A stretch of 57,094 nucleotides of DNA, from NCBI GenBank assembly GCA_008638415.1, contig VWVT01000026.1:1-57094 (forward strand). The letters are read 5' to 3'. The translations under genes were made by a program, and so were the position numbers. This document shows positions 1-8,509 of this stretch, piece after piece; position 1 is the first letter of the stretch, and the number at the start of each line of letters is the position of its first letter. Below the pieces are notes generated by a model. That model was not told the DNA's origin. It made no database searches and was given only the letters and a program-made list of their open reading frames with translations. Source of the stretch: Nocardiopsis sinuspersici (lineage in GTDB: Bacteria > Actinomycetota > Actinomycetes > Streptosporangiales > Streptosporangiaceae).

Positions 1-82
1 CCAGCTGAAGGTAGACCCGGCGTTCTTCCACCAGGGCACGTGTCCCCGCGTTGACCGAGCGGTCCCGGATCTTGAATTCCAT
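1..82 (-). CDS. N-terminus of an unrecognised protein, cut by the window edge
   Basis: The first 27 codons run leftwards from an ATG at 82 and read MEFKIRDRSVNAGTRALVEE and onward, with no stop before the edge. An AGGGGAAG ribosome binding site sits five to six bases upstream of the ATG, so the start looks real. The basic, helix-prone N-terminus would fit a helix-turn-helix protein or the start of a transposase, but too little is visible to assign a family. Confidence 0.5.
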   Translation of the reverse strand, partial: MEFKIRDRSVNAGTRALVEERRVYLQL

Positions 83-154
83 CGCTTCCCCTGAGGTGGG
101 GTGTTGCGACGATCACTAGAACTCAAGGATCGCGGGGGCCGTCGCCGTGGAGAG

Positions 155-188
155 GCCGGCGGCTCCGACGTGCCCCGCAGCCGCCGGC
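155..188 (-). terminator. Hairpin terminator downstream of the distal transglycosylase gene
   Basis: GCCGGCGGCT (155-164) pairs perfectly with AGCCGCCGGC (179-188) around a 14-nt loop, 40 bp past the stop codon of the minus-strand gene ending at 229. There is no U-tract, which is usual for actinobacterial terminators. An overlapping shorter stem, GGCTCC/GGAGCC, lies just to the right of the second arm. Confidence 0.5.
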
Positions 189-228
189 TCCGTTCGGGGA
201 GCCGTCGGTAGGGGCTTACGGCCTCGGG

Positions 229-891
229 TCAGTACGCGCCGGTGGCCTGGGACTGGGCCCAGGCTCCGCACGGGGTGTCGTAGCGGCCCTTGATGTAGTC
301 GATGCCCCACGAGATCTGGGTGGCGGGGTTGGTCCGCCAGTCACTGCCGTGGGAGGCCATCTTCTCGCCGGGGTAGGACTGCGGAATCCCGTAGGCGCCC
401 GAGCTGGGGTTCTCGGCCAGCGGGTTCCAACCGCTCTCCTTCTCCCACAGGGGTTCGAGGCAGTCGTGGAACTCGCTGGCGGCCCAACCCTGGGCCAGGA
501 CCATCTCCAGGGCGATGGCCTTGGGGTCTCCGGAGGGGACGGGGACCTCCTCTTCCTCTTCCTCCTCCTCGATGTCACTCCCCTCGACCTGGGCCGTCTG
601 GACCCCGTTGCCGAGGGCGGCGTCACGCTGTTCCTGAGCCTGGGTGCGCAGGCTCTGGATCTCCTCCTGGCTCAGCTGCTCGGAGAAGAACACGTCCTCT
701 ACGGCCTCGGTGGCCTCTGCGGCCTCGGTGTCGGCGGTGGGTTCCTCGGTGTCCGGTGTGGCGGCACTGGCCGCCATGTCCGGGGCGACGTCGTCACCCG
801 TGAAGGCGGAGACGGCGAAGGTCGCACCCGCGACGAGGGTCGCCGCACCGACCGCCGCCGTACTGCGCAGCGACATTCGGTTGAGTAGCAC
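229..891 (-). CDS. Secreted lytic transglycosylase-like protein (copy 1)
   Basis: A 220-residue protein with an N-terminal signal peptide (arginines, then a hydrophobic stretch at about 12-30), a low-complexity acidic linker with a run of eight glutamates, and a C-terminal SLT-like wall-hydrolase domain of about 85 residues. The motif WEKESGW carries the probable catalytic glutamate and is followed by SSGAYGIPQS, as in goose-lysozyme and SLT folds. It probably cleaves peptidoglycan glycan strands outside the membrane. The start is GTG at 891: a GAAAGG ribosome binding site precedes it, and the downstream residues align with the neighbouring paralogue (LLNRMSLRS against LHQLFSLRH). A longer reading from 906 is less likely. 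It lies 42 bp downstream of the paralogue, so co-transcription is plausible. Confidence 0.85.
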   Translation of the reverse strand: MLLNRMSLRSTAAVGAATLVAGATFAVSAFTGDDVAPDMAASAATPDTEEPTADTEAAEATEAVEDVFFSEQLSQEEIQSLRTQAQEQRDAALGNGVQTAQVEGSDIEEEEEEEEVPVPSGDPKAIALEMVLAQGWAASEFHDCLEPLWEKESGWNPLAENPSSGAYGIPQSYPGEKMASHGSDWRTNPATQISWGIDYIKGRYDTPCGAWAQSQATGAY

Positions 892-933
892 GGTTGCCTT
901 TCCCAAGAGGGGGTCATGGGCAGGGAAAGCTCA

Positions 934-1650
934 TTAATACCAGTTGTTGGCCTGGGAGTGGGACCAGGCTCCGCACGGGTTGCCGTAGCGGCCCTTGATG
1001 TAGTCGATGCCCCACGCGATCTGGGTGGCGGGGTTGGTCCGCCAGTCGTCACCGTGGGAGGCCATCTTGCTGCCGGGAAGGGACTGCGGAATACCGTAGG
1101 CGCCCGAACTGGGGTTCTCGGCCGTGTGGTCCCAGCCGCTCTCCTTCTCCCACAGGGGTTCGAGGCAGTCGTGGAACTCGCTGGCGGCCCAACCCTCGTC
1201 GAGGACCATCTGGAGGGCGATCTCCTTGGGCGCCCCGGAGGGGGCCGACGCGGTGGAGGCGTCGCCGGAGGAGCCGGAGCCGTCGGAGGAGTCGGCCTCG
1301 GGCTCCGGTTCGGGCTCGGGCTCGGGGATCTCGCTGCCCTCTCCGCTGGCGGACTGGACGGCCCCGGCGACCGCCGCCTCGGCCCGCGCCCGGTTCTCCT
1401 CGCGCTGGGCCTCCCGTTCGCGGCTCTGGGGCTGCGCCGCGGCGAAGAACGCGTCGGCGTCCCCGCCGCCTTCCTCCGCGGGCTTCTCGGAGGCGGCCGA
1501 CCGCTCGGGGGCCACCGCGGCGGAGGAGAGCTCCCTGGGATCGACCGGGCCGCCCGACGCGGTCGCTGCGACCGCGAACGTACCGCCGGCGACGAGGGCC
1601 GCGGCGCCGACGGCACCCGCATGGCGCAGTGAGAAAAGCTGGTGTAGCAA
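934..1650 (-). CDS. Secreted lytic transglycosylase-like protein (copy 2)
   Basis: A 238-residue paralogue of the protein encoded just downstream. It has the same layout: signal peptide with GAVGAAALVAG, a Glu/Ser/Pro-rich linker that is longer and less charged (EPEPEPEPEA), and a C-terminal SLT-like domain with WEKESGW and SSGAYGIPQS almost identical to copy 1. The preferred start is TTG at 1650, with AAAGGG five bases upstream and codon-by-codon alignment with copy 1; a GTG at 1674 gives eight extra basic residues and lacks a good ribosome binding site. The likely role is cell-wall remodelling. A hairpin (ACACG/CGTGT enclosing GCCC/GGGC, about 1673-1697) lies in the 5' leader. Confidence 0.85.
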   Translation of the reverse strand: MLHQLFSLRHAGAVGAAALVAGGTFAVAATASGGPVDPRELSSAAVAPERSAASEKPAEEGGGDADAFFAAAQPQSREREAQREENRARAEAAVAGAVQSASGEGSEIPEPEPEPEPEADSSDGSGSSGDASTASAPSGAPKEIALQMVLDEGWAASEFHDCLEPLWEKESGWDHTAENPSSGAYGIPQSLPGSKMASHGDDWRTNPATQIAWGIDYIKGRYGNPCGAWSHSQANNWY

Positions 1651-2064
1651 GATCGCCCTTTCGCGTAGACGCACACGTGCCCTACGGGCGTTCGTGTGTC
1701 TGCTTCGCCGCTGCTGACCACGTGGGCCCGGAGGTGATGTGCGCGGTGGGACGGATCCGCCGTTCGACCAGCCGCGACACGGGTTGCGCCACGTGGGAGG
1801 GGATGTGTGCAGCGGGTCCAGACTGCATCATCGTCACGATGAAGTAACGCCAGTTTTACTGTGCCTTGGCTCACATTACGGAATGCACCCGAAACACACG
1901 GCTTTGACCTGGCTTTTGACACGAAGAGTAAACAGCAGACCAAGGTGTGTCGGGGGTGTGGCAAGGATCTCCGAGCCCTCCGGTGGGGACGCGTCCCACC
2001 GGACGGGGTGCTCATGAGTATCCGTACGGATGTGCGCGGCCTCGTCGGGGGCGAGGATGGCGCC
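1651..2064. other. Divergent intergenic region, 414 bp
   Basis: This region separates the transglycosylase pair (leftward) from the zinc-ribbon membrane protein (rightward). It contains the hairpin at about 1673-1697 close to the transglycosylase start and a relatively AT-rich core (1850-1935) with two TTGAC-type -35-like hexamers near 1900 and 1917 on the plus strand. I could not pair these with a convincing -10. No ydaO-type c-di-AMP riboswitch core was recognised. Confidence 0.4.
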
Positions 2065-5000
2065 ATGAACGTCCACGGATCCCCGCCCTCCCCCGAGGGG
2101 CCCCGCCCCGGGTGCCCGGACTGCCGCGCTCCGCTGCCCGTCCGGCCCCGGGCCTGCCCGCGGTGCGGACTCCTCCTCGTCGGCGGCACGGCCCAGCGCC
2201 TGTGGCGGATCGACTCCGAGATCGCCGTGCTCGACAGCCGACGACAGGAGCTGTACGGCGAGCGCGCCGCCGTGGTGGAGCTCCTACGCGAGGAGTCGGC
2301 GTGGGCCGTCTCCCGCGCGGGCGCCCGACCCGGGGTGCACGCCGCCGGCGCTCCCGGTACTCCCGGTGCTCCCCACGCCGCCGAGGCGGCCGGCGGCGCG
2401 TGGCAGCGGCCCCCGGGCCCGGCGCCCGCGCCGGCTCCCGCAGCCGCGCACCCTCAGGCGGCTCCGCCGGCCGGGGAGGTCACCCGGCGCTCCGCGCAGA
2501 ACGTCATCCTCGGGCTGGGCGGCCTGCTCGTCGGCATCGCCGCCCTGGTCTTCGCCATCTGGACGTGGAGCGACATGGGCACCGGCGCCCGCGCCGGAGT
2601 CCTCGGGGTCACCACCGCGGCATTCGCCGCCCTGGCCCTCCCGCTGCACCGGCGCGGTCTGAGGGCCACCGCCGAGACCTTCGGCTGCCTGGCCGCCGCG
2701 CTGCTGTGCGTCGACGCCCTCGCCCTGTGGCTGTTGATGTCCGACCGGTTCGGGGGCGGGCCCGGCTACACGGCCGCGGCGCTGGCCGTCATCGGCTCGC
2801 TGCTGGTGCTCTATCCGGTGCTCGTGCCGCTACGGTCCCCGCGTGTCATCGCCGCCCTGCTGTGCCAGCCGGTCCCGGTGCTGTCGGTGTTCTCCCTGCC
2901 GTCCGGCGAGGCGTGGTACTGGGCGCTGCCCGTCCTCGCCGCGACCGCGTTCGGCGACCTGCTCGTGGTCAGGTGGCTCGGTGAGCCCCGGCCGGGCCGC
3001 CCCGTGCGCACCCTCCACCTCACCGCGGCGGTGCTGTGGGCGCTCACCCTGCTCCTGACGGCCGTGCTGGTCCTCGCCGACCCCGGCTCCGACGCTTCGC
3101 AGACCCGGTGGGCCCTGGCCGCCGCCCTGCTGCTGTCGGGTGCGACCGGTCTGCTGCTCTCCCGGCGCCCCCTCGGCACCGCCACCGCCGGGAGACGGGC
3201 CCCCGCGACCGCCCCCGCGGCCATCGCGCTCCTGGCACTGGGTATGACGCCGCTGGCCGCCGGGCCCGCGCACCTGCCCGTGCTGCCACGGGTGCCCGCG
3301 GCCCCGTGGAGCGGCGGTCCCTCCACCGCGACCGAGCCCGTGCTCCAGGTGCTGGGGCTCTCCATCGGTCCGATGACCGGCCCGGCCCACGACCCGCTCC
3401 ACCTGGCCGCGATCGTGGCCTGCGCCGTACTGTCCCTGGGCGCGGCGGCCCTGCTGCGCCGCGACGCGCTCGTGCCCGCCGCCGCCCTGGTCGCCCCGCC
3501 GACGCTGCTGGCGTTCCCGCTGCTGCTGGGGCTGCCGCACGTGGTGGCGACCGTGTGGGCGCTGCTGGTCGGCGCCGCGCTGGTACTGGGCACGGTCCTG
3601 CCGCCGCGTCGGCGCACGGCCTGGGTTCCGGCGGTCACCGGAGCCCTGACCCTGGTCACCGGTCTGCTGTGGTCGCTCCCGGACCAGTACACCTCCCTGG
3701 GAGCGCTGCTGTTCCTGAACGCGACCGCGCTGGTCACCGTACTGCTGTACCGCCGTACCGCTTCCGGGGGCGTCCCGGCGTCGGCGCCGTACGGGGCGGG
3801 GCTGCTCCTGTGGTCACTGGCCCTGCTGACCGGCGCGTTCTTCCTGCTCGGACTCGTGATCTCGGAGGCGGTGCCGCCCCCGGCGTGGTGGCTGCTCGCC
3901 GCCGCGGGCCTGCTGTCCGGGGCGACCGCACTGGCGCTCGGCCGGACACCCGCCCCCGTCGCCCCGGCGGACCGCTCCGCACCCGACCCCCGGACGCCGT
4001 TCACCCTCCTCGGGCTGCTCCTGCTGGCGACCGCCCCGCTGCTCGCGGGGCGCGCCCAGAGCCCCGGCCTACCGCTCCTCCCCCGCGCCGAACCGTGGTC
4101 GGAGCCCGTGTCGGCGATGTCGGCCCCCGCGTACTCGGTCCTGGGGCTGTCGGCTCAGGCGGGCACCGCGGCGTCGGCCGGAACGGCGGTGGCAGTGCTC
4201 GCGGCCGGTGTCGCGGCGGTGGCGCTGGCCAGGCTGCTCGACCGGCGCCGGACAGCGATCGCCGCCGCACTCGCAGCACCGGCCGCTCTGGTCCCGCTGC
4301 CGCTGGTCCTGGACGCGCCGCTTCTCGCCGCGCTGGTGTGGACGTTCGCGGTGGGCTCGGCGCTGGCCCTGTGGTCGGCTCTGGCCCGGGACCGGTGGGT
4401 CGGCCTGGTGGCGGGGGCGACCGGGCTCCTCACCTTGGTGCTGGGGTCGGGCTGGGCACTCGCGCAGGAGCACGCGAGCACCGGTGCTCTGATGGCGGTC
4501 GCGGTGGTCGGCGCGGTGGTGGCGGCGCTGGCGCGGACCCCCGTCCCGGCGATCTGCGCCACGGCGGTGGCCACGGCGGCGACGGGGGCCTTCGCCCTGG
4601 CCCTGCCGCTGCTGCTGGGAGCGCCCGTGGAGTACGCGGCGCTGGCTCCGATCGCGATGGTCGCCGCGGTGGCCGTGGCGGCGCCGAGGCTGAGCGGTCC
4701 CCTGGTACTGGCGACGGAGGTCCCGGCGTGCCTGTGGGCGGTGGCGGCTCTGGTCGTCACCGTTTCGGCGGGGGCGCGGCTGGAGTTGGTCGCGCTGGCG
4801 CTCGCGGTGGTCGGGGTGATCGCGCTGGCGACCGCCGTGCGGCCCGACCGGCGATGGTACGCGTCGGCGGGGGCCCTGCTGATGTTCGCCGCGCTGTGGA
4901 CGGTGCTGGCCGCGTGGGACGTGGCCGTGCCCGAGGCGTACACGGTGCCGCCCGCCCTCGCCGCGCTGGCCATCGGCTGGGAGTGGAGCCGCAAGGCGGC

Positions 5001-5367
5001 CGGGACACCGTCGAGCTGGTCCGCCTACGGTGGCGGGCTGATGCTGCTGCTCCTGCCCACGGTGGTGCTGGTGCTCATGGAGGAAGGCATGGTGTGGAGA
5101 GTGCCCGCCGTGCTCCTGCTGGGGCTGGCCGTGGTCGTGTGGGGCATGCGCCGACGGCTCCAGGCGGCGCTGGTACTGGGCGGACTGGTGCTGGTGACGA
5201 CGTCGCTGCGGGCGTTCGGGCCGCCGCTGTGGGACCTGACCCGGCTGGTGCCGAACTGGCTTCCGTTCGCCGTCGCGGGCGTACTGCTGCTGGTGATCGG
5301 CGCCCGGTACGAGGCGAGCCTGGAGCGGCTGCGGCGCCTGGGCCGGTTGGTGGCGGGCATGCGCTGA
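2065..5367 (+). CDS. Large zinc-ribbon polytopic membrane protein, SCO7613-type
   Basis: The chosen ATG at 2065 gives 1,100 residues and has AGGA eight bases upstream; the frame is open from 1861 but that part is not protein-like. A zinc ribbon opens the protein: CPDC at about 17-20 and CPRC at about 31-34. A charged helical segment and a Pro/Ala-rich linker to about residue 150 follow, then more than 25 hydrophobic Leu/Ala/Val segments to the C-terminus. This matches the architecture of the actinobacterial 'SCO7613 C-terminal domain-containing membrane protein'. Its function is unknown. Internal segments look repetitive (LGLS preceding hydrophobic blocks near 410 and 690), so part of it may have grown by duplication. 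It has no operon partner, and the next gene starts 84 bp on. Confidence 0.75.
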   Translation: MNVHGSPPSPEGPRPGCPDCRAPLPVRPRACPRCGLLLVGGTAQRLWRIDSEIAVLDSRRQELYGERAAVVELLREESAWAVSRAGARPGVHAAGAPGTPGAPHAAEAAGGAWQRPPGPAPAPAPAAAHPQAAPPAGEVTRRSAQNVILGLGGLLVGIAALVFAIWTWSDMGTGARAGVLGVTTAAFAALALPLHRRGLRATAETFGCLAAALLCVDALALWLLMSDRFGGGPGYTAAALAVIGSLLVLYPVLVPLRSPRVIAALLCQPVPVLSVFSLPSGEAWYWALPVLAATAFGDLLVVRWLGEPRPGRPVRTLHLTAAVLWALTLLLTAVLVLADPGSDASQTRWALAAALLLSGATGLLLSRRPLGTATAGRRAPATAPAAIALLALGMTPLAAGPAHLPVLPRVPAAPWSGGPSTATEPVLQVLGLSIGPMTGPAHDPLHLAAIVACAVLSLGAAALLRRDALVPAAALVAPPTLLAFPLLLGLPHVVATVWALLVGAALVLGTVLPPRRRTAWVPAVTGALTLVTGLLWSLPDQYTSLGALLFLNATALVTVLLYRRTASGGVPASAPYGAGLLLWSLALLTGAFFLLGLVISEAVPPPAWWLLAAAGLLSGATALALGRTPAPVAPADRSAPDPRTPFTLLGLLLLATAPLLAGRAQSPGLPLLPRAEPWSEPVSAMSAPAYSVLGLSAQAGTAASAGTAVAVLAAGVAAVALARLLDRRRTAIAAALAAPAALVPLPLVLDAPLLAALVWTFAVGSALALWSALARDRWVGLVAGATGLLTLVLGSGWALAQEHASTGALMAVAVVGAVVAALARTPVPAICATAVATAATGAFALALPLLLGAPVEYAALAPIAMVAAVAVAAPRLSGPLVLATEVPACLWAVAALVVTVSAGARLELVALALAVVGVIALATAVRPDRRWYASAGALLMFAALWTVLAAWDVAVPEAYTVPPALAALAIGWEWSRKAAGTPSSWSAYGGGLMLLLLPTVVLVLMEEGMVWRVPAVLLLGLAVVVWGMRRRLQAALVLGGLVLVTTSLRAFGPPLWDLTRLVPNWLPFAVAGVLLLVIGARYEASLERLRRLGRLVAGMR

Positions 5368-5383
5368 GCCGGTGGACCGCCGT

Positions 5384-5414
5384 TTGACCTCGACAGCGGT
5401 TGAGGTCGCAGAAT
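5384..5414 (+). promoter_or_regulatory. Candidate promoter with embedded inverted repeat
   Basis: TTGACC (5384-5389) resembles a -35 box and CAGAAT (5409-5414) a -10 box, with a long 19-bp spacer. GACCTC (5386-5391) and GAGGTC (5402-5407) form an inverted repeat overlapping the promoter, a possible operator. The site is 38 bp upstream of the oxidase start. Confidence 0.35.
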
Positions 5415-5451
5415 CGGACCCGTCCGAGAACCGAGACCGAGGAGGGCCGCC

Positions 5452-5865
5452 GTGCCCGACGTACGCACTCCGGTGCCCGTGCCCGACGCCGTCTCCGGCC
5501 GGCTGCGCACCGACCGGAACGTGTGGCTGTGCACCCTGCGCCGCGACGGCTCGCCGCACGTCACACCCGTGTGGTTCGTCCACCTGCGCGACCGCTGGTG
5601 GGTCAGTGTGGGCGCGGGGTCGGTCAAGGCCCGTAACGCGGCCGCCGACCCGCGGGTGTCCCTGGCCCTGGAGGACGGCGACGCGCCCGTGGTGGCCGAG
5701 GGCCGGGCCACGGTGCGCACGGAGGGTTTCCCCGAGGACGTGGTCGAGGCCTTCCAGGAGCGGTACGGCTACGACATCCGCACGCCGTTCCCGGAGACCA
5801 AGGACACCCGTGCCCTGCTGGAGGTGGCGGTGACCCGCTGGCTGCTGGACGGCACGGCGCGGTAG
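5452..5865 (+). CDS. Pyridoxamine 5'-phosphate oxidase-fold, probably F420- or flavin-dependent oxidoreductase
   Basis: A 137-residue protein of the split beta-barrel PPOX class. Characteristic stretches are LCTLRRDGSPHVTPVWFVHL (residues about 24-43), which forms the first strands of the barrel, and KARNAAADPRVSLALEDGD, the cofactor-contacting region. Small single-domain actinobacterial members of this kind usually bind F420 or FMN and reduce diverse substrates; the substrate cannot be read from sequence. The start is GTG, with GAGGAGG seven bases upstream. It faces the lipoprotein gene, with a shared terminator between them. Confidence 0.8.
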   Translation: MPDVRTPVPVPDAVSGRLRTDRNVWLCTLRRDGSPHVTPVWFVHLRDRWWVSVGAGSVKARNAAADPRVSLALEDGDAPVVAEGRATVRTEGFPEDVVEAFQERYGYDIRTPFPETKDTRALLEVAVTRWLLDGTAR

Positions 5866-5883
5866 GGACGCGCACGGGCCGGT

Positions 5884-5922
5884 CCCACCGGAGGCGGGCG
5901 CCACCGCCGCGCTCCCGGTGGG
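5884..5922. terminator. Bidirectional terminator between convergent genes
   Basis: CCCACCGG (5884-5891) pairs with CCGGTGGG (5915-5922), and an inner GGCGG/CCGCC stem extends the fold. It lies between the oxidase gene and the convergent lipoprotein gene. Confidence 0.55.
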
Positions 5923-6008
5923 GGAACGCCGTTTTCCGGACCCCTCCCCCAGGCCGGATCGCCGCTACCGACCCGGGGGGGAAGGGGACCTGACCGATGC
6001 GCCCGGCG

Positions 6009-6626
6009 TTACAGGGGCTCTTCATCGACCTGGATGTCCCACTGGACGTCGCCGCCGTCGACCGAGGTCGTCGTGACGGTCACGCCGTAGTTCATGCCGC
6101 CGTCCACGAGGTTGCAGCGGATCTCGGCGCCCACCTCCGCTGGGAGGCCCTCGGGGCAGGAGAAGTCCTCCGGGGCCCGGCCGACCGACGCCTCCAGCTG
6201 CGCGACCGACTGCTCGACGACCTGTTCGGCGGGGACGGTGTCACCGCTCGCCTCGACTCCGGTGCCGTCCTCGGCGGCGGTGTCGTCCTCGGCGGCGACG
6301 GTGTCGTCGACCTGGACGTCCCACTGGACGTCGTCACCGTCGACCGAGGTGGTCGTGACGGTCACGCCGACGCTCTCGCCGCCGCTGGTGAGCTCGCAGC
6401 GGATCTCGGCGCCCACCTCCGCGGGAAGGTCCTCGGAGCAGGAGAAGTCCTCGGGGGTCTGGCCGATCTGCTCGGTCAGCATCTCGCTCGACCGCTGGGC
6501 GACCTGGTCGGCGTCGACGGCGGCGGGGCCACCGATACTGAAATCGAACGAGCAGCCGGTGACCAGGACCAGGGGCAGCGCGCCCAGAGCCACTCCGATG
6601 ATCCGACTACGTCTGGCCTGCCGCAT
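6009..6626 (-). CDS. Lipoprotein with two DUF4333 domains
   Basis: A 205-residue lipoprotein. Basic residues and a hydrophobic stretch lead to the lipobox LVTGC, with Cys25 as the predicted lipidated residue. Two DUF4333-like domains follow, at about 33-105 and 125-205. They are strikingly alike: both contain PEDFSC, LPAEVGAEIRC and GVTVTTTSVDG, each with a cysteine pair, joined by an acidic Asp/Glu/Thr linker. DUF4333 proteins are secreted or membrane-anchored actinobacterial proteins of unknown function. The start at 6626 has GAGGAGG upstream; in-frame codons further upstream do not code for a plausible signal sequence. Confidence 0.85.
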   Translation of the reverse strand: MRQARRSRIIGVALGALPLVLVTGCSFDFSIGGPAAVDADQVAQRSSEMLTEQIGQTPEDFSCSEDLPAEVGAEIRCELTSGGESVGVTVTTTSVDGDDVQWDVQVDDTVAAEDDTAAEDGTGVEASGDTVPAEQVVEQSVAQLEASVGRAPEDFSCPEGLPAEVGAEIRCNLVDGGMNYGVTVTTTSVDGGDVQWDIQVDEEPL

Positions 6627-6883
6627 CGCGGCCTCCTCTAGTGTGCTGTGACATACCAGGTGGACAGACCCCGCGAACGGCGTGGGGGTTCCGGGGCCGG
6701 GCGCTTCGATACGCAGTCGTGGCCTCATTCCCGGTTCGTTCACCCGGTGTTCGCGGGGAGGCCGCCCGAGCCGGTCACGGCGCACGCGACGCCTGGGGGC
6801 GCGCTCCCCACCGAAGCACCGACGCACCCGCGGGCCCCGTGGGGCTCCGTCCGGGCCCGGGAAAGGGCACCCGTGGACGGCGG

Positions 6884-6916
6884 AGGGCCCGCCCCGGATC
6901 CACCGGAACGGGCCCT
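6884..6916 (-). terminator. Hairpin terminator downstream of phoH
   Basis: AGGGCCCG (6884-6891) pairs perfectly with CGGGCCCT (6909-6916). A second stem, AGGGCTCCGC (7000-7009) with GCGGAGCCCT (7047-7056), lies even closer to the phoH stop. Either could end phoH transcription. The rest of the 442-bp gap 6627-7068 shows no gene. Confidence 0.5.
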
Positions 6917-7009
6917 CTGTTCGATGCGTGCTCGCCCATCCCCTGAGGGTGTCGTCCCGGAGAGTCCGGGGGTCCCGCCCACAGGACGCCAGAACGAGGA
7001 GGGCTCCGC

Positions 7010-7068
7010 GCCGCGGGCGTCCGTTGAGGGTGACGGGCGAAGCGGAGCGGAGCCCTAAGAGAACACTG
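7010..7068 (+). repeat. Partial copy of the dispersed hairpin element (3' module only)
   Basis: GCGTCCG followed by GGGCGAAGCGGAGCGGAGCC matches the 3' module of the full elements at 34047-34228 and 35335-35470. As there, it ends directly against a minus-strand stop codon (CTAG at 7068-7071, phoH). The upstream GGAGG box and the central hairpin of the family are not recognisable. Confidence 0.45.
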
Positions 7069-8418
7069 CTAGTTCTCCAGCATCTCGGTGACCAGGGCGG
7101 CGATCGGCGACCGCTCGGACCGGGTCAGGGTGACGTGCGCGAACAGGGGGTGCCCCTTGAGCTTCTCGATCACCGCGACCACACCGTCGTGGCGGCCCAC
7201 GCGCAGGTTGTCGCGCTGGGCGATGTCGTGGGTGAGCACCACCCGCGAGTTCTCGCCCAGGCGGGACAGCACCGTGAGCAGCACGTTGCGCTCCAGGGAC
7301 TGGGCCTCGTCCACGATCACGAACGCGTCGTGCAGCGAGCGGCCCCGGATGTGCGTGAGCGGCAGGACCTCCAGCATCCCCCGGTCCACGATCTCCTCGA
7401 TGACGTCCTCGCTGGTCACCGCGGACAGGGTGTCGTGCACCGCCTGGCCCCAGGGGGTCATCTTGTCGTTCTCGGTGCCGGGCAGGTAGCCCAGTTCCTG
7501 GCCGCCGACCGCGTACAGCGGCCGGAACACCATCACCTTGCGGTACTGGCGGCGCTCCAGGACGGCCTCCAGACCCGCGCACAGGGCCAGGGCCGACTTG
7601 CCTGTGCCCGCGCGTCCGCCCAGGGACACGATGCCCACCTCGGGGTCGGTGAGCAGGTCGAGGGCGATGCGCTGCTCGGCGCTGCGGCCGTGCAGGCCGA
7701 ACACGTCCCGGTCACCGCGCACCAGCTTCACCGACTTGTCGGGCTGGACCCGGCCCAGCGCCTTGCCGCGTTCGGACACCAGCACCAGTCCGGTGTGGCA
7801 GGGGAGCTCGCGGGCCTCCTCGATGTCGCTCGCGCCACCCGTGAACAGCTCACCGATCTGGTGGGCGGGCACGTCCAGTTCGGCCATGCCCGTCCAGCCG
7901 TGCTCGATGGCGAGTTCGGCGCGGTACTCGTCGGCGGCCAGGCCGATCGAGGACGCCTTGATCCGCATCGGCAGGTCCTTGCTCACCAGCACGACCTCCG
8001 CGCCCTCCTCCTGGAGGTTGCGGGCCACAGTGAGGATCCGGGTGTCGTTGTCGCCGAGCCGGAAGCCCGCCGGCAGGATCCCCGGATCGCTGTGGTTGAG
8101 CTCCACACGCAGCGTTCCGCCCTGTTCGTTCACCGGTACCGGGACGTCCAGACGGCCGTTGGCGGCCCGGAGGTCGTCGAGGCGGCGCAGCGCGTTGCGC
8201 GCGAAGTATCCGAGCTCAGGGTGGTGACGCTTGCTCTCCAGCTCGGTGATCACCACCACGGGGATGACGACCTCGTGCTCGGCGAACCGGCTCATGGCCT
8301 GAGGGTCGGCGAGCAGGACGCTGGTGTCGAGCACGTGGACGCGCCCACCCTCTGCCACCTCCGTGTGGGGGTCGGCGGGGGACTGGGTGTCACGGTGATC
8401 GGTAGAGGAACTAGCCAC
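7069..8418 (-). CDS. PhoH-family PIN/ATPase protein
   Basis: A 449-residue protein with an N-terminal PIN nuclease-like domain (VLDTSVLLADP, first acidic residue Asp31) and a C-terminal PhoH P-loop domain. Walker A is GGRAGTGKSAL at about 265-275; Walker B is VIVDEAQSL at about 363-371; RTSR/RSPI-like residues close the protein. Actinobacterial PhoH2 proteins with this layout are reported to act as RNA helicase/RNase enzymes. The length fits the family. The start is GTG at 8418 with GGGGAG upstream. It is a monocistronic-looking gene followed by two hairpins. Confidence 0.9.
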   Translation of the reverse strand: MASSSTDHRDTQSPADPHTEVAEGGRVHVLDTSVLLADPQAMSRFAEHEVVIPVVVITELESKRHHPELGYFARNALRRLDDLRAANGRLDVPVPVNEQGGTLRVELNHSDPGILPAGFRLGDNDTRILTVARNLQEEGAEVVLVSKDLPMRIKASSIGLAADEYRAELAIEHGWTGMAELDVPAHQIGELFTGGASDIEEARELPCHTGLVLVSERGKALGRVQPDKSVKLVRGDRDVFGLHGRSAEQRIALDLLTDPEVGIVSLGGRAGTGKSALALCAGLEAVLERRQYRKVMVFRPLYAVGGQELGYLPGTENDKMTPWGQAVHDTLSAVTSEDVIEEIVDRGMLEVLPLTHIRGRSLHDAFVIVDEAQSLERNVLLTVLSRLGENSRVVLTHDIAQRDNLRVGRHDGVVAVIEKLKGHPLFAHVTLTRSERSPIAALVTEMLEN

Positions 8419-8489
8419 TCGTTCTCCCCTTGGGCACCACTGGGGCGCCCTACTGTCACGGGATCATGGAGGACCGGGACCTGACCCGC

Positions 8490-8509
8490 GAGGGCCGGGT
8501 CCGGCCCTC
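8490..8509. other. Short perfect hairpin upstream of phoH
   Basis: GAGGGCC and GGCCCTC flank a 6-nt loop. It lies in the 267-bp gap between the isoprenyl synthase and phoH. A weaker CCCCGG/CCGGGG stem near 8664-8681 is placed to terminate the isoprenyl synthase gene. Confidence 0.35.

Noticed and set aside
1..82. Edge gene as a definite transposase
   Set aside because: Only 27 residues are visible and no inverted repeat was identified, so no family is assigned.
1651..1860. c-di-AMP (ydaO) riboswitch upstream of the transglycosylase pair
   Set aside because: Such genes often have one, but the conserved core sequences and pseudoknot are absent; there is only a short hairpin.
3036..5387. Long open frame overlapping the zinc-ribbon membrane protein
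   Set aside because: Gly/Arg/Ala-rich composition and the absence of any family show it is a shadow of the real gene in GC-rich DNA.
4069..5904. Long minus-strand open frame opposite the zinc-ribbon protein
   Set aside because: It is a His/Gln/Arg-rich antisense artefact of high GC and spans two real genes.
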